Shown here piece after piece: positions 54,171 to 62,780 of a DNA stretch of 64,000 bases (positions are counted from its first letter, which is position 1; each line of letters starts with the position of its first letter). This stretch comes from a virus: IMG/VR virus record IMGVR_UViG_3300038558_000079, positions 26,555-90,554 of that record. One strand, given 5' to 3'. Made by a program: the position numbers and the translations under genes. The notes beneath the pieces were generated by a model. It saw only the letters and a list, made by a program, of their open reading frames with translations. It had not been told where the DNA came from and searched no databases.

Positions 54171-54467
54171 ATGTCAATGGATGTTAAGTTAAAGATTACT
54201 GATTCAGATATTGTCTATGTGGGAGATGAATTAGGTGTCCCTGTAAAGATTGAAACTGAGGCAATAACTTATGTAGGAAATAGCGAGTACGTTCGCGATG
54301 TTTTAGACTATTCGCTAGAGTGTGCGAAGGTGAAGAGAGACATTAAAGGACAGGGGATAAGAGAGAATTTTATCCTAGTCCTACCAGTGATACTGCTACT
54401 AATAATAACCGGGGTACTTATTGATAGACATTTGCCAGTAAAGCATCAAGTTGAGGTCGTAAAATGA
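54171..54467 (+). CDS. Small single-span membrane protein
   Basis: A 98-residue protein with a soluble N-terminal region (1-63) and one membrane span near 66-84 (ILVLPVILLLIITGVLI) followed by a short charged end. It overlaps the next gene by 4 nt (ATGA), so both are made together. Not recognised. Confidence 0.55.
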   Translation: MSMDVKLKITDSDIVYVGDELGVPVKIETEAITYVGNSEYVRDVLDYSLECAKVKRDIKGQGIRENFILVLPVILLLIITGVLIDRHLPVKHQVEVVK

Positions 54468-54997
54468 TAGAGTCTAGATTTATATCCGAATTACAAGAAG
54501 TAATACCTTATGCTAATGAAAATACCTACATGGAGTTAGCACGGGGGATACAAGATAGTGGTGTACCTTTGCCATCTACTCTTGCTGAACTTCATGTGAT
54601 GATATTGGAGAGTGCGATCGCAGGAACGGCTAGAGAGTTAGGTAAGGCTAAGGTACAAACATTAGGGGAAGTCTTTAGTCAGAGTTATGTAGAGAATTTT
54701 GCTGACTGGTTAGAGGATACCGAGCCGTTACTGGTAACTAAGGATGAAGCGCTGCGCGAAGTGACTCTCAAGCTAATTCATAAAGTCGAAACTCTAAAAA
54801 GAGAGAGGACTTCTACTAAGAAGTCGGTAATTATGGCAATCCTTATGAATACTGTGCGGCTATGGGTAGCAGGAGTGGTATTCGGATTACTACTACACAA
54901 TTACCGCATCTTTAGCGGTGTAAAGGTAGTATTACTCTTTAGTAGTATAGCTAGTATTGTTAGCCCTATAGCCGTACTACTAGAGAGTGATAAGTAA
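54464..54997 (+). CDS. Membrane protein with helical cytoplasmic domain
   Basis: A 177-residue protein. The first 120 residues form a helical soluble domain rich in charged residues (SAIAGTARELGKAKVQTLGEV). Two membrane segments follow (about 122-142 and 150-172). It is translationally coupled to the gene before it. The pair could be a membrane complex; no family recognised. Confidence 0.55.
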   Translation: MIESRFISELQEVIPYANENTYMELARGIQDSGVPLPSTLAELHVMILESAIAGTARELGKAKVQTLGEVFSQSYVENFADWLEDTEPLLVTKDEALREVTLKLIHKVETLKRERTSTKKSVIMAILMNTVRLWVAGVVFGLLLHNYRIFSGVKVVLLFSSIASIVSPIAVLLESDK

Positions 54998-55001
54998 ACT
55001 A

Positions 55002-56240
55002 CCTACACCAACCTGAGTACAGGTATGGTGTAGGCTTTCAGCAGCCCTGTACCAAATCGAATAAACTAGGTTGGAAGTACTCGACTTTCCGACATAATTC
55101 ACACGATAGGTACGAACCTCTAGGCTGGCTTACGGTCAGCCCCAAAAGTTTGATTACGTTGGCTCCATTAAAATCGGCATCGCCCTTCCAGTGGCAGTGT
55201 CCACAAGAGAAAGTCTTGCCACTACGGTAGGACTTTCCTTTTATTGGATGGATGTGCAAACACTTGTGGCAAGTCTGGCTTGTGTAGGCTGGATTGACTT
55301 TGATAATTTCAACTCCAGCACCAAGAGCTTTGTAGTCCAAGAACATTCGTAACTGAAAAAACGCCCAACTGTTAGATCGTCTGCGTTCAGTTTTGTTTCT
55401 TGGTTGCTCGTTTGTACGCTCTCGAATTCCTGTTAGGTCTTCGAGGGCAATTGAGTATTCAAACTGTTTTGCTCTACTAACAATGTGCTTACTGACGTTA
55501 TGGTTGACCCATGACTGGAAGCGCCTCTCCCGACCAGATAACCGTTGCAAAATCTGCCTAGCCCTACGTCTAGTTGACCTTGTGCCTTCTGTAGCCTTCT
55601 TTTGGAGAGATGCTCTTACCTTTGAATATTTGTCTCGAATTTCTGTTATTTGTTGTCCCGAAAAACTTTCGGACTCACTGGTTACAGCTACGTCTCTACG
55701 CCCAAAGTCCACCCCAATTACACCTTGGGATTTTTGAGGACTTGGAGCTTCATTCTTTACCTGAATATTGACCGAGTAAGTACCATTTTGATACTTAACC
55801 AGTGTTGCCGATGTTGGCGTAAAACCAGATAATTTTCCTTTCTGGTAACTACCAACATCAACTAGGAAACGCTCTCTCCCACCAACTAACGTTAGCGACA
55901 CTGACCAATCTTTCTCTCTAAAGGAGAAAATTCGTGCATCGTAATCAACAGAGGTTGGGAGAAACTTTTTAACGGGTTTGCTCATTCGCTTCGCTGTTTT
56001 GCGATTGGCACTCACCCGATTGATAGCACGGATAGCAAGGTTGGAAGCTAGCCCAAAACGTTCCCTCACTTCACCATAAACCTGATTTTGGATGGTTACG
56101 TTGTGGGTAATCTTGGGTTCTACAGCTTCGTTGATATGGTTGCAAGCACCCGCAAACGCTTGAAGGGTCGCATCTATCTTGGCAACCTGTTCGGGAGTCG
56201 GATTAATTTTGCAGACTATCGTCAACACTTGCTTTTCCAT
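55002..56240 (-). mobile_element. IS200/IS605-type element with tnpB only
   Basis: The element holds tnpB and, just beyond its stop, a hairpin at 55002-55034 with outer arms CCTACACC/GGTGTAGG and an inner ACCTG-AGTA-CAGGT. This structure is nearly the same as the right end of the complete element at 62045-62077, so it is the right end. No tnpA is present, and the left end was not located. Confidence 0.75.
55038..56240 (-). CDS. tnpB: TnpB, RNA-guided nuclease of IS200/IS605 family
   Basis: A 400-residue TnpB. RuvC-like catalytic residues are Asp178 (GVDFGRRD), Glu267 (ALEDLTG) and Asp356 (GDADFNGAN). The zinc ribbon has C324, C327, C346 and C349. All three acidic residues are present, so it may be active. 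In this family the guide RNA is read through the element's right end, here the hairpin immediately downstream. There is no tnpA next to it. TnpB lineage differs from the copy at 60847. Confidence 0.92.
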   Translation of the reverse strand: MEKQVLTIVCKINPTPEQVAKIDATLQAFAGACNHINEAVEPKITHNVTIQNQVYGEVRERFGLASNLAIRAINRVSANRKTAKRMSKPVKKFLPTSVDYDARIFSFREKDWSVSLTLVGGRERFLVDVGSYQKGKLSGFTPTSATLVKYQNGTYSVNIQVKNEAPSPQKSQGVIGVDFGRRDVAVTSESESFSGQQITEIRDKYSKVRASLQKKATEGTRSTRRRARQILQRLSGRERRFQSWVNHNVSKHIVSRAKQFEYSIALEDLTGIRERTNEQPRNKTERRRSNSWAFFQLRMFLDYKALGAGVEIIKVNPAYTSQTCHKCLHIHPIKGKSYRSGKTFSCGHCHWKGDADFNGANVIKLLGLTVSQPRGSYLSCELCRKVEYFQPSLFDLVQGC

Positions 56241-56361
56241 ACCATGATTATATCACTGCAATGATTATTTGTGTCGCGCTACATCCTGTCCGCAATTCCT
56301 CTCATCACCAAATCGGAGATTATGGCGGGAGCCTCCTTGCGGTTGAAGGTGAGCGTGCTAG

Positions 56362-56967
56362 CTAGTCACCTGTAATCTGCTTTTGTGTCTGTAACGAGTT
56401 AGAGAAGTTCTCTAGCTCTATTTTCGCTGCGTTGAGGGTGTGGTCGATCTCCTCTTGGAAACAAGTTTTGAGGTATTCGAGGTTACTAGCTAAGGTTCCT
56501 GAGATATTACCCGTCAGGCTAACGAGCCGCCGCTTATCGTCAGCGGTTAGTTTTGGTTTTTCGACTAACTTCGCTACTTCACTCTCTAACTCCTGTACTT
56601 TGGACTGCATGACTTTCAGGTAGTCGTTCAATTCCCCTTCAAATACCTCACGGGTATTGATTGGAGGACATTCTTCTATATACCCTTCTCCTTGACGATA
56701 GGTGAGAGTACACGGTGTCCCCTCACCTTGCCCGCTACTCATCACAAACTGTGCAAATTGAGCCAAGGACAACTCAACCTCCAGTATTGGTTTGTCAGCA
56801 CGATGCCAGTTACTGTTGAGTTTTCGACAGTGAGAGGCCGTACTTATTCTGAGTACGGCGGTCACCTCATGTTTCGCAGCACTACCAAAGAGGGGTTTTC
56901 CCCTACTTGAGTACCGTCGTGTTAGTGTGATAATACCGTAACTGGGGTGTTTGGTTGTGACTTCCAT
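56362..56967 (-). CDS. Hypothetical protein with C-terminal coiled coil
   Basis: A 201-residue protein. The N-terminal half is beta-rich (YGIITLTRRYSS, TAVLRIS, LEVELSLAQFAQFV), and the second half is helical (MQSKVQELESEVAKLVEK and IDHTLNAAKIELENFSNSL). Such a layout occurs in phage single-gene units of unknown role. It has its own TTGACA promoter at 56998-57026. Not recognised. Confidence 0.55.
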   Translation of the reverse strand: MEVTTKHPSYGIITLTRRYSSRGKPLFGSAAKHEVTAVLRISTASHCRKLNSNWHRADKPILEVELSLAQFAQFVMSSGQGEGTPCTLTYRQGEGYIEECPPINTREVFEGELNDYLKVMQSKVQELESEVAKLVEKPKLTADDKRRLVSLTGNISGTLASNLEYLKTCFQEEIDHTLNAAKIELENFSNSLQTQKQITGD

Positions 56968-56997
56968 TGTGCATCTCCTTACTCTTGATACCCCCCC

Positions 56998-57026
56998 ATG
57001 TTACCTTTTGTGTGGGGGAATGTCAA
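56998..57026 (-). promoter_or_regulatory. Promoter of the 201-residue gene
   Basis: TTGACA (57026-57021), 17-nt spacer, TAACAT (57003-56998) on the minus strand. Confidence 0.65.
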
Positions 57027-57083
57027 CACCTTTAAAATTCTGAGTTGCCAAATGCCTAGAAGTGTTACACTGTAAGCATCCTA

Positions 57084-57136
57084 GCTTCCGACATATTGTA
57101 TCCTTTATCTATAATAGAGGTAAACATGTCGGAAGC
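57084..57136. repeat. Dispersed palindromic element, copy 7
   Basis: Box with one changed base (GCTTCCGACATATT) at 57084-57097, inverse box at 57123-57136, 25-nt middle. It is in the divergent region between 56967 (minus) and 57251 (plus). Confidence 0.95.
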
Positions 57137-57193
57137 TGAGAACCTTATAGTGTATAGCCTGTAGGGATTCAGAGATAAAAGTTTTGAAAAGTA

Positions 57194-57222
57194 TTGACAT
57201 TGCCTTTGTCTTGATATATGAT
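57194..57222 (+). promoter_or_regulatory. Promoter of the 146-residue gene
   Basis: TTGACA (57194-57199), 17-nt spacer, TATGAT (57217-57222). Its first 14 nt are identical to the dnaE promoter. Confidence 0.75.
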
Positions 57223-57250
57223 AGAGATATCAACCAGAGAGAGGAGAGGT

Positions 57251-57691
57251 ATGAACAACTTAACCATTACACCACAGGGCGATAACCTCTATACAGTGGT
57301 TATCGGAGGGATGAGCAAGGGGAAGATGCAAGATTGGGCATCTTTACTAGTAGGAGATGATGCGCTCGTCACCGAGCCAGAGGATGGTAACTGGAAGTAT
57401 GTCTTCGCAATTGGGAACGTTACACAAAAGGGTGTTGAAAAGCTTCGTGGGTATGACTACACCTTGCATCCAAGTAGTTGTACCCCAGAACTCTTAGAAG
57501 GGGGTGATGTCATCCCCAAAGATGTACCAGAACTGAAATCGGGTTTCCGATTCAGAAGGCGGGATGGATATATGGCGACTTACCTGTTCAAAGCCCAGCA
57601 GGGTTATTGCTTTATCACAGAAACAGAAGCCCGCCCACTTCTGATGGCGGTTAAAGAAGACGACTTAAGGGGCTTTCTATGCGCATCCTAG
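57251..57691 (+). CDS. Hypothetical protein
   Basis: A 146-residue soluble protein starting at ATG 57251, preceded by GGAGAGG. An upstream ATG at 57218 overlaps the promoter -10 and was rejected. It contains strands around YTVVIGGM and RFRRRDGYMATYLF, with a C-terminal LMAVKEDDLRGFL. It was not recognised. It is the first gene of a small plus-strand unit. Confidence 0.6.
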   Translation: MNNLTITPQGDNLYTVVIGGMSKGKMQDWASLLVGDDALVTEPEDGNWKYVFAIGNVTQKGVEKLRGYDYTLHPSSCTPELLEGGDVIPKDVPELKSGFRFRRRDGYMATYLFKAQQGYCFITETEARPLLMAVKEDDLRGFLCAS

Positions 57692-57750
57692 CTGAAATAT
57701 TGCTCTGGTATGGCACATTAAGTGTAATGTGCTACCTAATACACCATTAA
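57679..57750 (+). CDS. Possible 23-residue hydrophobic peptide
   Basis: ATG 57679 to TAA 57750, overlapping the end of the previous gene by 13 nt. It begins MRILAEILLWYG and is hydrophobic enough for one membrane span. No ribosome site is obvious. It may be chance. Confidence 0.25.
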   Translation: MRILAEILLWYGTLSVMCYLIHH

Positions 57751-57765
57751 CTACAAGGAATAACG

Positions 57766-58059
57766 ATGAATATTAAAATTGAAATCGATTGGAACAGCAT
57801 GGATTGGCAACAGTACAATCACTTACTATTTGGCGCTCATGCCCAGGTCGATGAAGCAAAATTAAGTCACCTACCTCCGAATTTCTCAGGATGGAATACA
57901 GGAGTTCTCATCCTACTTCCCGTGAAAATCACCCAAAATGGGGAATATACAGACATTGATGTAATGGGAGAGATCGTAGAAGTCCTCTACATCGATACCG
58001 TATCGTCCCCCTACAATGTAAGGCTAACAGTTAAGATGCTGAAGCCTTACACGCTATAA
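57766..58059 (+). CDS. Hypothetical protein
   Basis: A 97-residue protein with AAGGA upstream of the ATG. It shows alternating strands (VLILLPVKITQ, YTDIDVMGEIVEVLYID) and acidic N-terminus. It lies in the same plus-strand unit as the gene at 57251 and is followed by a terminator. Not recognised. Confidence 0.55.
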   Translation: MNIKIEIDWNSMDWQQYNHLLFGAHAQVDEAKLSHLPPNFSGWNTGVLILLPVKITQNGEYTDIDVMGEIVEVLYIDTVSSPYNVRLTVKMLKPYTL

Positions 58060-58117
58060 GCTACTGCTAGTGGTGGTGTGCATTGAATGTTAGTTAAAAC
58101 ACCACTTACTCAGAACT

Positions 58118-58143
58118 AAGCCGCCAATCACTGGCGGCTTTAA
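58118..58143 (+). terminator. Terminator after the 97-residue gene
   Basis: AAGCCGCCA (58118-58126) and TGGCGGCTT (58132-58140) form a GC-rich stem followed by a short TTT run. Confidence 0.7.
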
Positions 58144-58161
58144 AATGTTCATTGAAAAGTA

Positions 58162-58365
58162 TCAAGATGAGATATGTGGGAATATACAGTATATATCTAT
58201 AGGTTTATCTATCCCCTCTAACTTAACTGCATACCCTGAACCTACCGGGTAATTCGTAAGCACATATTCTACCTTTGCAATATATGGTGTCAAACTGCCA
58301 TAAGTACAACCGACAGAATTCCCTTTTTTTAAGCTTTTTACCCATTCAATTGTATCGATAATCAT
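58162..58365 (-). CDS. Small hypothetical protein with own promoter
   Basis: A 67-residue protein. GNSVGCTYGSLTPYIAKVEYVL followed by GYAVKLEGIDKPIDIYCIFP suggests a small SH3-like or OB-like beta barrel. It is a single-gene unit behind a TTGACA promoter at 58395-58423. Not recognised. Confidence 0.55.
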   Translation of the reverse strand: MIIDTIEWVKSLKKGNSVGCTYGSLTPYIAKVEYVLTNYPVGSGYAVKLEGIDKPIDIYCIFPHISS

Positions 58366-58394
58366 TGTTGTCTTTACCTTATGCTGATACTTCT

Positions 58395-58423
58395 ATTTTA
58401 GTGTAAAGGTAACCAGATGTCAA
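58395..58423 (-). promoter_or_regulatory. Promoter of the 67-residue gene
   Basis: TTGACA (58423-58418), 17-nt spacer, TAAAAT (58400-58395) on the minus strand. Confidence 0.75.
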
Positions 58424-58573
58424 GAGTTTAAGCTTTAACCGTATCTGAGAGAACGAAGTGTAGAACTATCAACTTACTGGTGTTTTTAAGTATTCATTGA
58501 AATTCCCAAATGCCCTCTAGAAAACTTTTCGCGTGACTTTCTAGCTTGTGCCCCTTAACGGGAAATCAGGTGT

Positions 58574-58690
58574 TTTTGGCACTTGGCGAAAACTCTAACA
58601 TGTCGGAAGCCGTACCCGATACCCTGTATACTTTTCAGCTTCCGACATGTTGTGTTCAATATCTATAATAGGATACAACATGTCGGAAGC
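58574..58690. repeat. Composite dispersed element, copy 8
   Basis: A third box (58597-58610, inverse orientation) with an extension also found beside copy 4 (TTGGC.AC/GC repeats, 58574-58596), a 27-nt spacer carrying GATACCCTGTATAC, then the box pair at 58638-58651 and 58677-58690 (25-nt middle). It lies between the 67-residue gene (minus) and the thymidylate synthase gene (plus). Confidence 0.95.
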
Positions 58691-58764
58691 TAGGAAGTAA
58701 TACCAGTAAGGTGTACAGCGTTTTCGGGAAGTGACTTTTGAAAATGTGATATTTCACCCCACTC

Positions 58765-58800
58765 TGGTATACTATTGTCACTACTACTAATGGTATACTA
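58765..58800 (+). promoter_or_regulatory. Tandem extended -10 elements before thymidylate synthase
   Basis: TGGTATACTA occurs at 58765-58774 and 58791-58800. Each gives a TGn-TATACT extended -10. No good -35 is visible upstream, unlike the TTGACA promoters of the small genes. Confidence 0.45.
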
Positions 58801-58821
58801 GAGAAAAAGTAGAGAGTGAAA

Positions 58822-60276
58822 ATGCCAAAGTACACGCCGCATTACAAACCTAATCAGTTAATTTGTGGAACCGGAACAATAGCGGTAATCTCAGGATGGA
58901 CTGTGAAGGATACGATTGCTAAAAAGTTAGAATCTCATGAGTATGCTGTCATCGGACAATTGTATAGTCCTACTAGAGGGATTAGCTTTTTGATTAGAAA
59001 CCTATTGGCTAACCCTCATGTGACTAACCTAGTAATTCTTGGCTGTACAAAAGAGGATAAAAGTTCTGGTAGCTGTCAATGCCTGATTGATTTCTTGCGT
59101 AATGGTTTTCGAGCAGGTATCAGTGATACAGGACGTGAGACTTGGATAATTAACTCTAAGATTACTGGCTATATCGATATTGAAATTACTGCTGATGCTC
59201 TTGAAAGATTCCGACAATCTGTAGTGTGGAGTGAGGCGAAGTCAGTTAGCGAAGTGGTAGATAAAATTAGGGAAGGCGTGAGAGTAATTGAACCTTATGG
59301 TGAACCCATGATATTCCCTATTACAGAAACATTACCCCGCGTATTGCCGGGAACACGCTATGGTCATCGGATTGAGGGGAAAACTATTGCTGATACTTGG
59401 GTTAAAATAATTCATCGGATTAAGACTACGGGTACAATTAGACCAACTGGATATGACGGTCAATGGCAAGAGTTAATCGATTTGATGGCAGTTGTTACCG
59501 ATGAGCCTGCGGGATTCTATTTTCCAGAACCGAATTATCTTCCCTGCGATCGCGCATTCATCACCGAATATATCCCACATATACTCTGTGATGCTCCAAT
59601 TAGAGAAGGTATTAAGTACACCTATGGTCAACGTTTACGCTCTTGGTTTGGTGTAGACCAGATTGAACAAGTGATTCAGAAGCTAATTGGTGAGATTGAC
59701 GCTGCTAGCGCTGTGATGTCGCTATGGGATACTCAAGATCATATCAAGGGCGGTAGTCCGTGCCTCAATCACATTTGGTTGAGGGTAGTTGATAATGAAC
59801 TCTCTCTTACGGCTGTATTCCGGAGTAATGATATGTTCTCAGCTTGGGTTAGTAATGCCATGGGTTTAAGAGCATTACAGGGGCACATCAGAGATGAAAT
59901 CGCTAACCGTAGCGAGTACAATCTCACTTTAGGGGCATTGATCGTAATCTCACAGTCTGCGCATATATACGATGATTGCTGGGACAATGCAGACATGCTG
60001 ATTAAGAATCATTATGGTAAAGGTAAACGGGATTACTATGACGCTAGCGGTAATTTTATTATTGAGGTATGTGATAATGAGATAATTGTTGCCCAGACTT
60101 CACCGGGTAGCGGGGAAGTGGTGAGGACATATAACGGAAAAATCCCCCTGACGATAATCAGAGAGATTGCTGCTAATTCACCTGCGATCGCACCTGAGCA
60201 TATAGGATACTTAGGAATTGAGTTGGAGCGTGCTAGGGTACTGGGGTCTGGGTATCGACAAGATGGATTACCTTGA
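58822..60276 (+). CDS. Thymidylate synthase-like enzyme with N-terminal DUF4346-like domain
   Basis: A 484-residue protein (ATG 58822). Residues about 15-160 resemble the DUF4346/MtrA-like module (YSPTRGISFLIRNLLANP, LVILGCTKEDKSSG). From about 185 it follows the thymidylate synthase fold: YTYGQRLRSWFGVDQ, GGSPCLNHIWLRV with catalytic Cys314, SLTAVFRSNDMFSAWVSNAMG and LGALIVISQSAHIYDDCW, like the methanogen-type ThyA. It converts dUMP, or possibly a modified pyrimidine, using a folate-like methyl donor. It would feed dTTP to the phage together with the class II RNR. Confidence 0.8.
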   Translation: MPKYTPHYKPNQLICGTGTIAVISGWTVKDTIAKKLESHEYAVIGQLYSPTRGISFLIRNLLANPHVTNLVILGCTKEDKSSGSCQCLIDFLRNGFRAGISDTGRETWIINSKITGYIDIEITADALERFRQSVVWSEAKSVSEVVDKIREGVRVIEPYGEPMIFPITETLPRVLPGTRYGHRIEGKTIADTWVKIIHRIKTTGTIRPTGYDGQWQELIDLMAVVTDEPAGFYFPEPNYLPCDRAFITEYIPHILCDAPIREGIKYTYGQRLRSWFGVDQIEQVIQKLIGEIDAASAVMSLWDTQDHIKGGSPCLNHIWLRVVDNELSLTAVFRSNDMFSAWVSNAMGLRALQGHIRDEIANRSEYNLTLGALIVISQSAHIYDDCWDNADMLIKNHYGKGKRDYYDASGNFIIEVCDNEIIVAQTSPGSGEVVRTYNGKIPLTIIREIAANSPAIAPEHIGYLGIELERARVLGSGYRQDGLP

Positions 60277-60378
60277 AGCAATTTTTAGCTTAACGCCGGA
60301 AGCCTCACGCCATATCTGTACTCAGATTGGCGTGAGATGGATAGGCGGGTTGTCGGAGGTACGGAGGCAACCAATAAA

Positions 60379-60789
60379 TTAATCGGGCGTGTCCTGATTC
60401 TCTATATACTTCTTTAATGCTGAAACTGTTACTCCACCACATGATGCAATGAAGTAAGAGCCATTCCATAAAACATCTTTGTGGTAGAACTCATCAACCC
60501 TACTTTCAAACTCAGACCGTAGCTTTCGACTGGTTACGGTTTTGATGTTATTAACCAACTTACTGAGTTCAATCCCTGGATGGTACTGAAATAGCAAGTG
60601 AACATGATTTTCCTCACCGTTGAACTCAATCACCTTGCATTCCCATTTTTCTAGTAAACTCTCGAATATTTCATGCAAGCGGTCTAGCATCTCTTTGGTG
60701 AATAACTTACGGCGGTATTTTGTGGTCAACACCAAATGAGCCTTTAAGTCTGACACAGAACGACCTCTGGAAACAAAATCATTTTTCAT
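60379..60789 (-). CDS. tnpA: TnpA, Y1 HUH transposase of IS200/IS605
   Basis: A 136-residue Y1 transposase. The HUH motif is NHVHLLF (His62, His64), and the catalytic Tyr128 is in LKKYIENQ. Length is normal for the family. It cuts and joins single-stranded ends at the flanking hairpins. It is divergent to tnpB with 57 nt between the starts. Confidence 0.93.
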   Translation of the reverse strand: MKNDFVSRGRSVSDLKAHLVLTTKYRRKLFTKEMLDRLHEIFESLLEKWECKVIEFNGEENHVHLLFQYHPGIELSKLVNNIKTVTSRKLRSEFESRVDEFYHKDVLWNGSYFIASCGGVTVSALKKYIENQDTPD

Positions 60790-60846
60790 CCCGCAAAGCC
60801 CCTTAATTGGTGTATACTAAAACAGTAACATCAATTAAAAGAGACA

Positions 60847-62076
60847 GTGAGAACAGCCTACCAGTACCGACTACGCCCAACAAAACAGCAAGCTGCCAAC
60901 TTTGACAGATGGCTTGTAATGCTGTGTAGTCAGTACAATTACCTATTAGCTGACAGGTTTAATTGGTATGAGCAAAACCGTTCTCCTGTTAATGCTTGTC
61001 CTCTAGTTTGTCACCTCCCAGAACTGAGAGACAAACCAGATTATTATTCGCAAAAGAAAACCTTACCTTTACTCAAGAAAACTCATCCTTGGTATGGAGA
61101 AATTTACTCACAAGTCCTTCAAGATGTAGTTAAGCGAGTTAAAGTGACGTTCGACAGGTTCCTCAAAGGGGACAGTAACGGTAAGCGTAGCGGCAAGCCG
61201 AGATTTAAAGCTCGTAATCGCTATCGCACGTTTACTTATCCTCAGATGAAAGATGGGTGCTTACAGGGTAATCTGATTAACTTACCAATGCTCGGAAAAG
61301 TTAAGGTTGTTCTGCATCGACCTATTCCGGATGGATTTAAAATCAAAACCGCATCTGTCACCAAGAAAGCTGACGGGTTTTACCTCACACTATCTTTAGA
61401 AGACAAAACGGTTCCTGAGATTAAGCCAGATTTCAATCCGGATAAAATTACTGGAATTGATGTTGGATTGAAGGAATTTCTAACAACCTCTGAAGGCGAA
61501 ACGGTTTCTATTCCGACTCTTTACCGCAAATCACAAAAACGTTTACGTGTTATCCAAAAACGAGTATCACGCCGAAAAAAGGGAAGTAACGGTAGACTTA
61601 AAGCTATCAAGCAACTAGGGAAACAGCACAAAAAGGTTGCAGACAAGCGCAAGGATTTTCATTTCAAAACAGCTAATTGGCTGTTATCAAAATATGACGT
61701 AATTGCTCATGAAGACTTAAACATCAAAGGACTTGCGCGTACCCGATTGGCTAAATCTGTGTTGGATGCTGGGTGGTCAAGCTTTCTGTCGATACTAACA
61801 AACAAAGCCGAAAAAGCTGGTTTGTTGGTTGTCTCAGTCAGCGCCCATAACACTTCACAAGATTGCTCCAATTGTGGCGAGAAAGTACCAAAGAAACTGC
61901 ATATTCGGTGGCATGACTGTCCTTATTGTGGGTGTAGTCTAGACCGAGATCATAATGCGGCGATAAATATAAAGAATAGAGCGGTAGGGCAGTCCGTTCT
62001 TAAAGCCAAACGCCTCCTAAGCAATAGCCGGATTGGTTTGGAAGCCTACACCGTACCTGTACCCAGGTCGGTGTAG
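60847..62076 (+). CDS. tnpB: TnpB, RNA-guided nuclease of IS200/IS605 family
   Basis: A 409-residue TnpB starting at GTG 60847. Catalytic residues Asp205 (GIDVGLKEF), Glu289 (AHEDLNIKG) and Asp368 (LDRDHNAA) are present, and the zinc ribbon is CSNCG and CPYCG. The stop lies inside the right-end hairpin, the region that yields the guide RNA in related elements. It differs clearly from the TnpB at 55038. Confidence 0.93.
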   Translation: MRTAYQYRLRPTKQQAANFDRWLVMLCSQYNYLLADRFNWYEQNRSPVNACPLVCHLPELRDKPDYYSQKKTLPLLKKTHPWYGEIYSQVLQDVVKRVKVTFDRFLKGDSNGKRSGKPRFKARNRYRTFTYPQMKDGCLQGNLINLPMLGKVKVVLHRPIPDGFKIKTASVTKKADGFYLTLSLEDKTVPEIKPDFNPDKITGIDVGLKEFLTTSEGETVSIPTLYRKSQKRLRVIQKRVSRRKKGSNGRLKAIKQLGKQHKKVADKRKDFHFKTANWLLSKYDVIAHEDLNIKGLARTRLAKSVLDAGWSSFLSILTNKAEKAGLLVVSVSAHNTSQDCSNCGEKVPKKLHIRWHDCPYCGCSLDRDHNAAINIKNRAVGQSVLKAKRLLSNSRIGLEAYTVPVPRSV

Positions 62077-62666
62077 GAGCTGTCACTGTCCGTTAACCTT
62101 GTATTCCGTAGCTTTGCACCCGTTAGATTAGCACCCGTAAGATTAGCATCCGTTAGTTTAGCACCCGTCAGTTTTGCCTCCATCAGTTTAGCGTCTGTCA
62201 GGTTAGCACCTGTCAGGTTAGCACTACTTAGATTAGCCCCCTTGAGGTCAGTAACCTTCAGATCAGCATCTGTCAGGTCAGCATCCATCAAGTTAGATTC
62301 CGTCAGGCGGGAACCTGTCAGGTCAGCACCCGTTAGGTTAGCACCCTTGAGGTTAGCACCCTTAAGGTTAGCAAACCTAATGTTAGCCCCCGTAAGGTTA
62401 GCCCCCGTCAGGTCAGTCCCCGTCAGGTCAGCAACCTTAAGGTTAGCGACCTTAAGATCGGCATCCTCAAGGGTAGCACCCGTCAGGTTAGTACCCGTCA
62501 GGTTAGCACCCTTGAGGTTAGCACCCTTAAGGTTAGCACCTCTTAAGTCAGCCCCACTTAAGTCTGATCTGCTCAGTTCAATACCTGATAAGTCTTTACC
62601 ACTCAGAGTGAGACCAGACCAATCTACACCGCTGAAGTTTAGACCGTCTAAATCTTGTATTCTCAT
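62046..62666 (-). CDS. Pentapeptide-repeat protein, 3' end replaced by IS sequence
   Basis: A 206-residue protein made of about 36 A(D/N)LXX repeats (for example [20 protein letters not shown]), which fold as a right-handed quadrilateral beta helix. Some such proteins mimic DNA or act in the membrane or cytoplasm with unknown partners. The last dozen residues ([11 protein letters not shown]) come from the right-end hairpin of the adjacent IS605 element, so the original C-terminus was changed by its insertion. It has AAAGGA before the ATG and a TTGACA promoter upstream. Confidence 0.9.
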   Translation of the reverse strand: MRIQDLDGLNFSGVDWSGLTLSGKDLSGIELSRSDLSGADLRGANLKGANLKGANLTGTNLTGATLEDADLKVANLKVADLTGTDLTGANLTGANIRFANLKGANLKGANLTGADLTGSRLTESNLMDADLTDADLKVTDLKGANLSSANLTGANLTDAKLMEAKLTGAKLTDANLTGANLTGAKLRNTRLTDSDSSYTDLGTGTV

Positions 62667-62695
62667 AATCTTTTTCCTTTACTCTTGACACTTTC

Positions 62696-62723
62696 AGCAT
62701 ACCTCAGTAGGTAGGAATGTCAA
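62696..62723 (-). promoter_or_regulatory. Promoter of the 206-residue pentapeptide gene
   Basis: TTGACA (62723-62718), 16-nt spacer, TATGCT (62701-62696) on the minus strand. Confidence 0.65.
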
Positions 62724-62780
62724 TACTTTGTAAAAAGATTGTTCTAACCCTTGCACCCCTTGTGGTATGGTATTTCTGTT

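Larger units (their letters stand above)
60296..62085. mobile_element. Complete IS200/IS605 element (tnpA and tnpB divergent)
   Basis: The left-end hairpin at 60304-60336 has outer arms CTCACGCC/GGCGTGAG and inner ATCTG-TACT-CAGAT. The right-end hairpin at 62045-62077 has outer arms CCTACACC/GGTGTAGG and inner ACCTG-TACC-CAGGT. Between them lie tnpA (minus) and tnpB (plus), a typical IS605 arrangement. Exact tips and target site are uncertain. The right end runs into the 3' end of a pentapeptide-repeat gene. Confidence 0.8.

Noticed and set aside
57218-57250. Start of the 146-residue gene at ATG 57218
   Set aside because: That ATG overlaps the promoter -10 (57217-57222), so transcripts would begin after it; ATG 57251 follows GGAGAGG.
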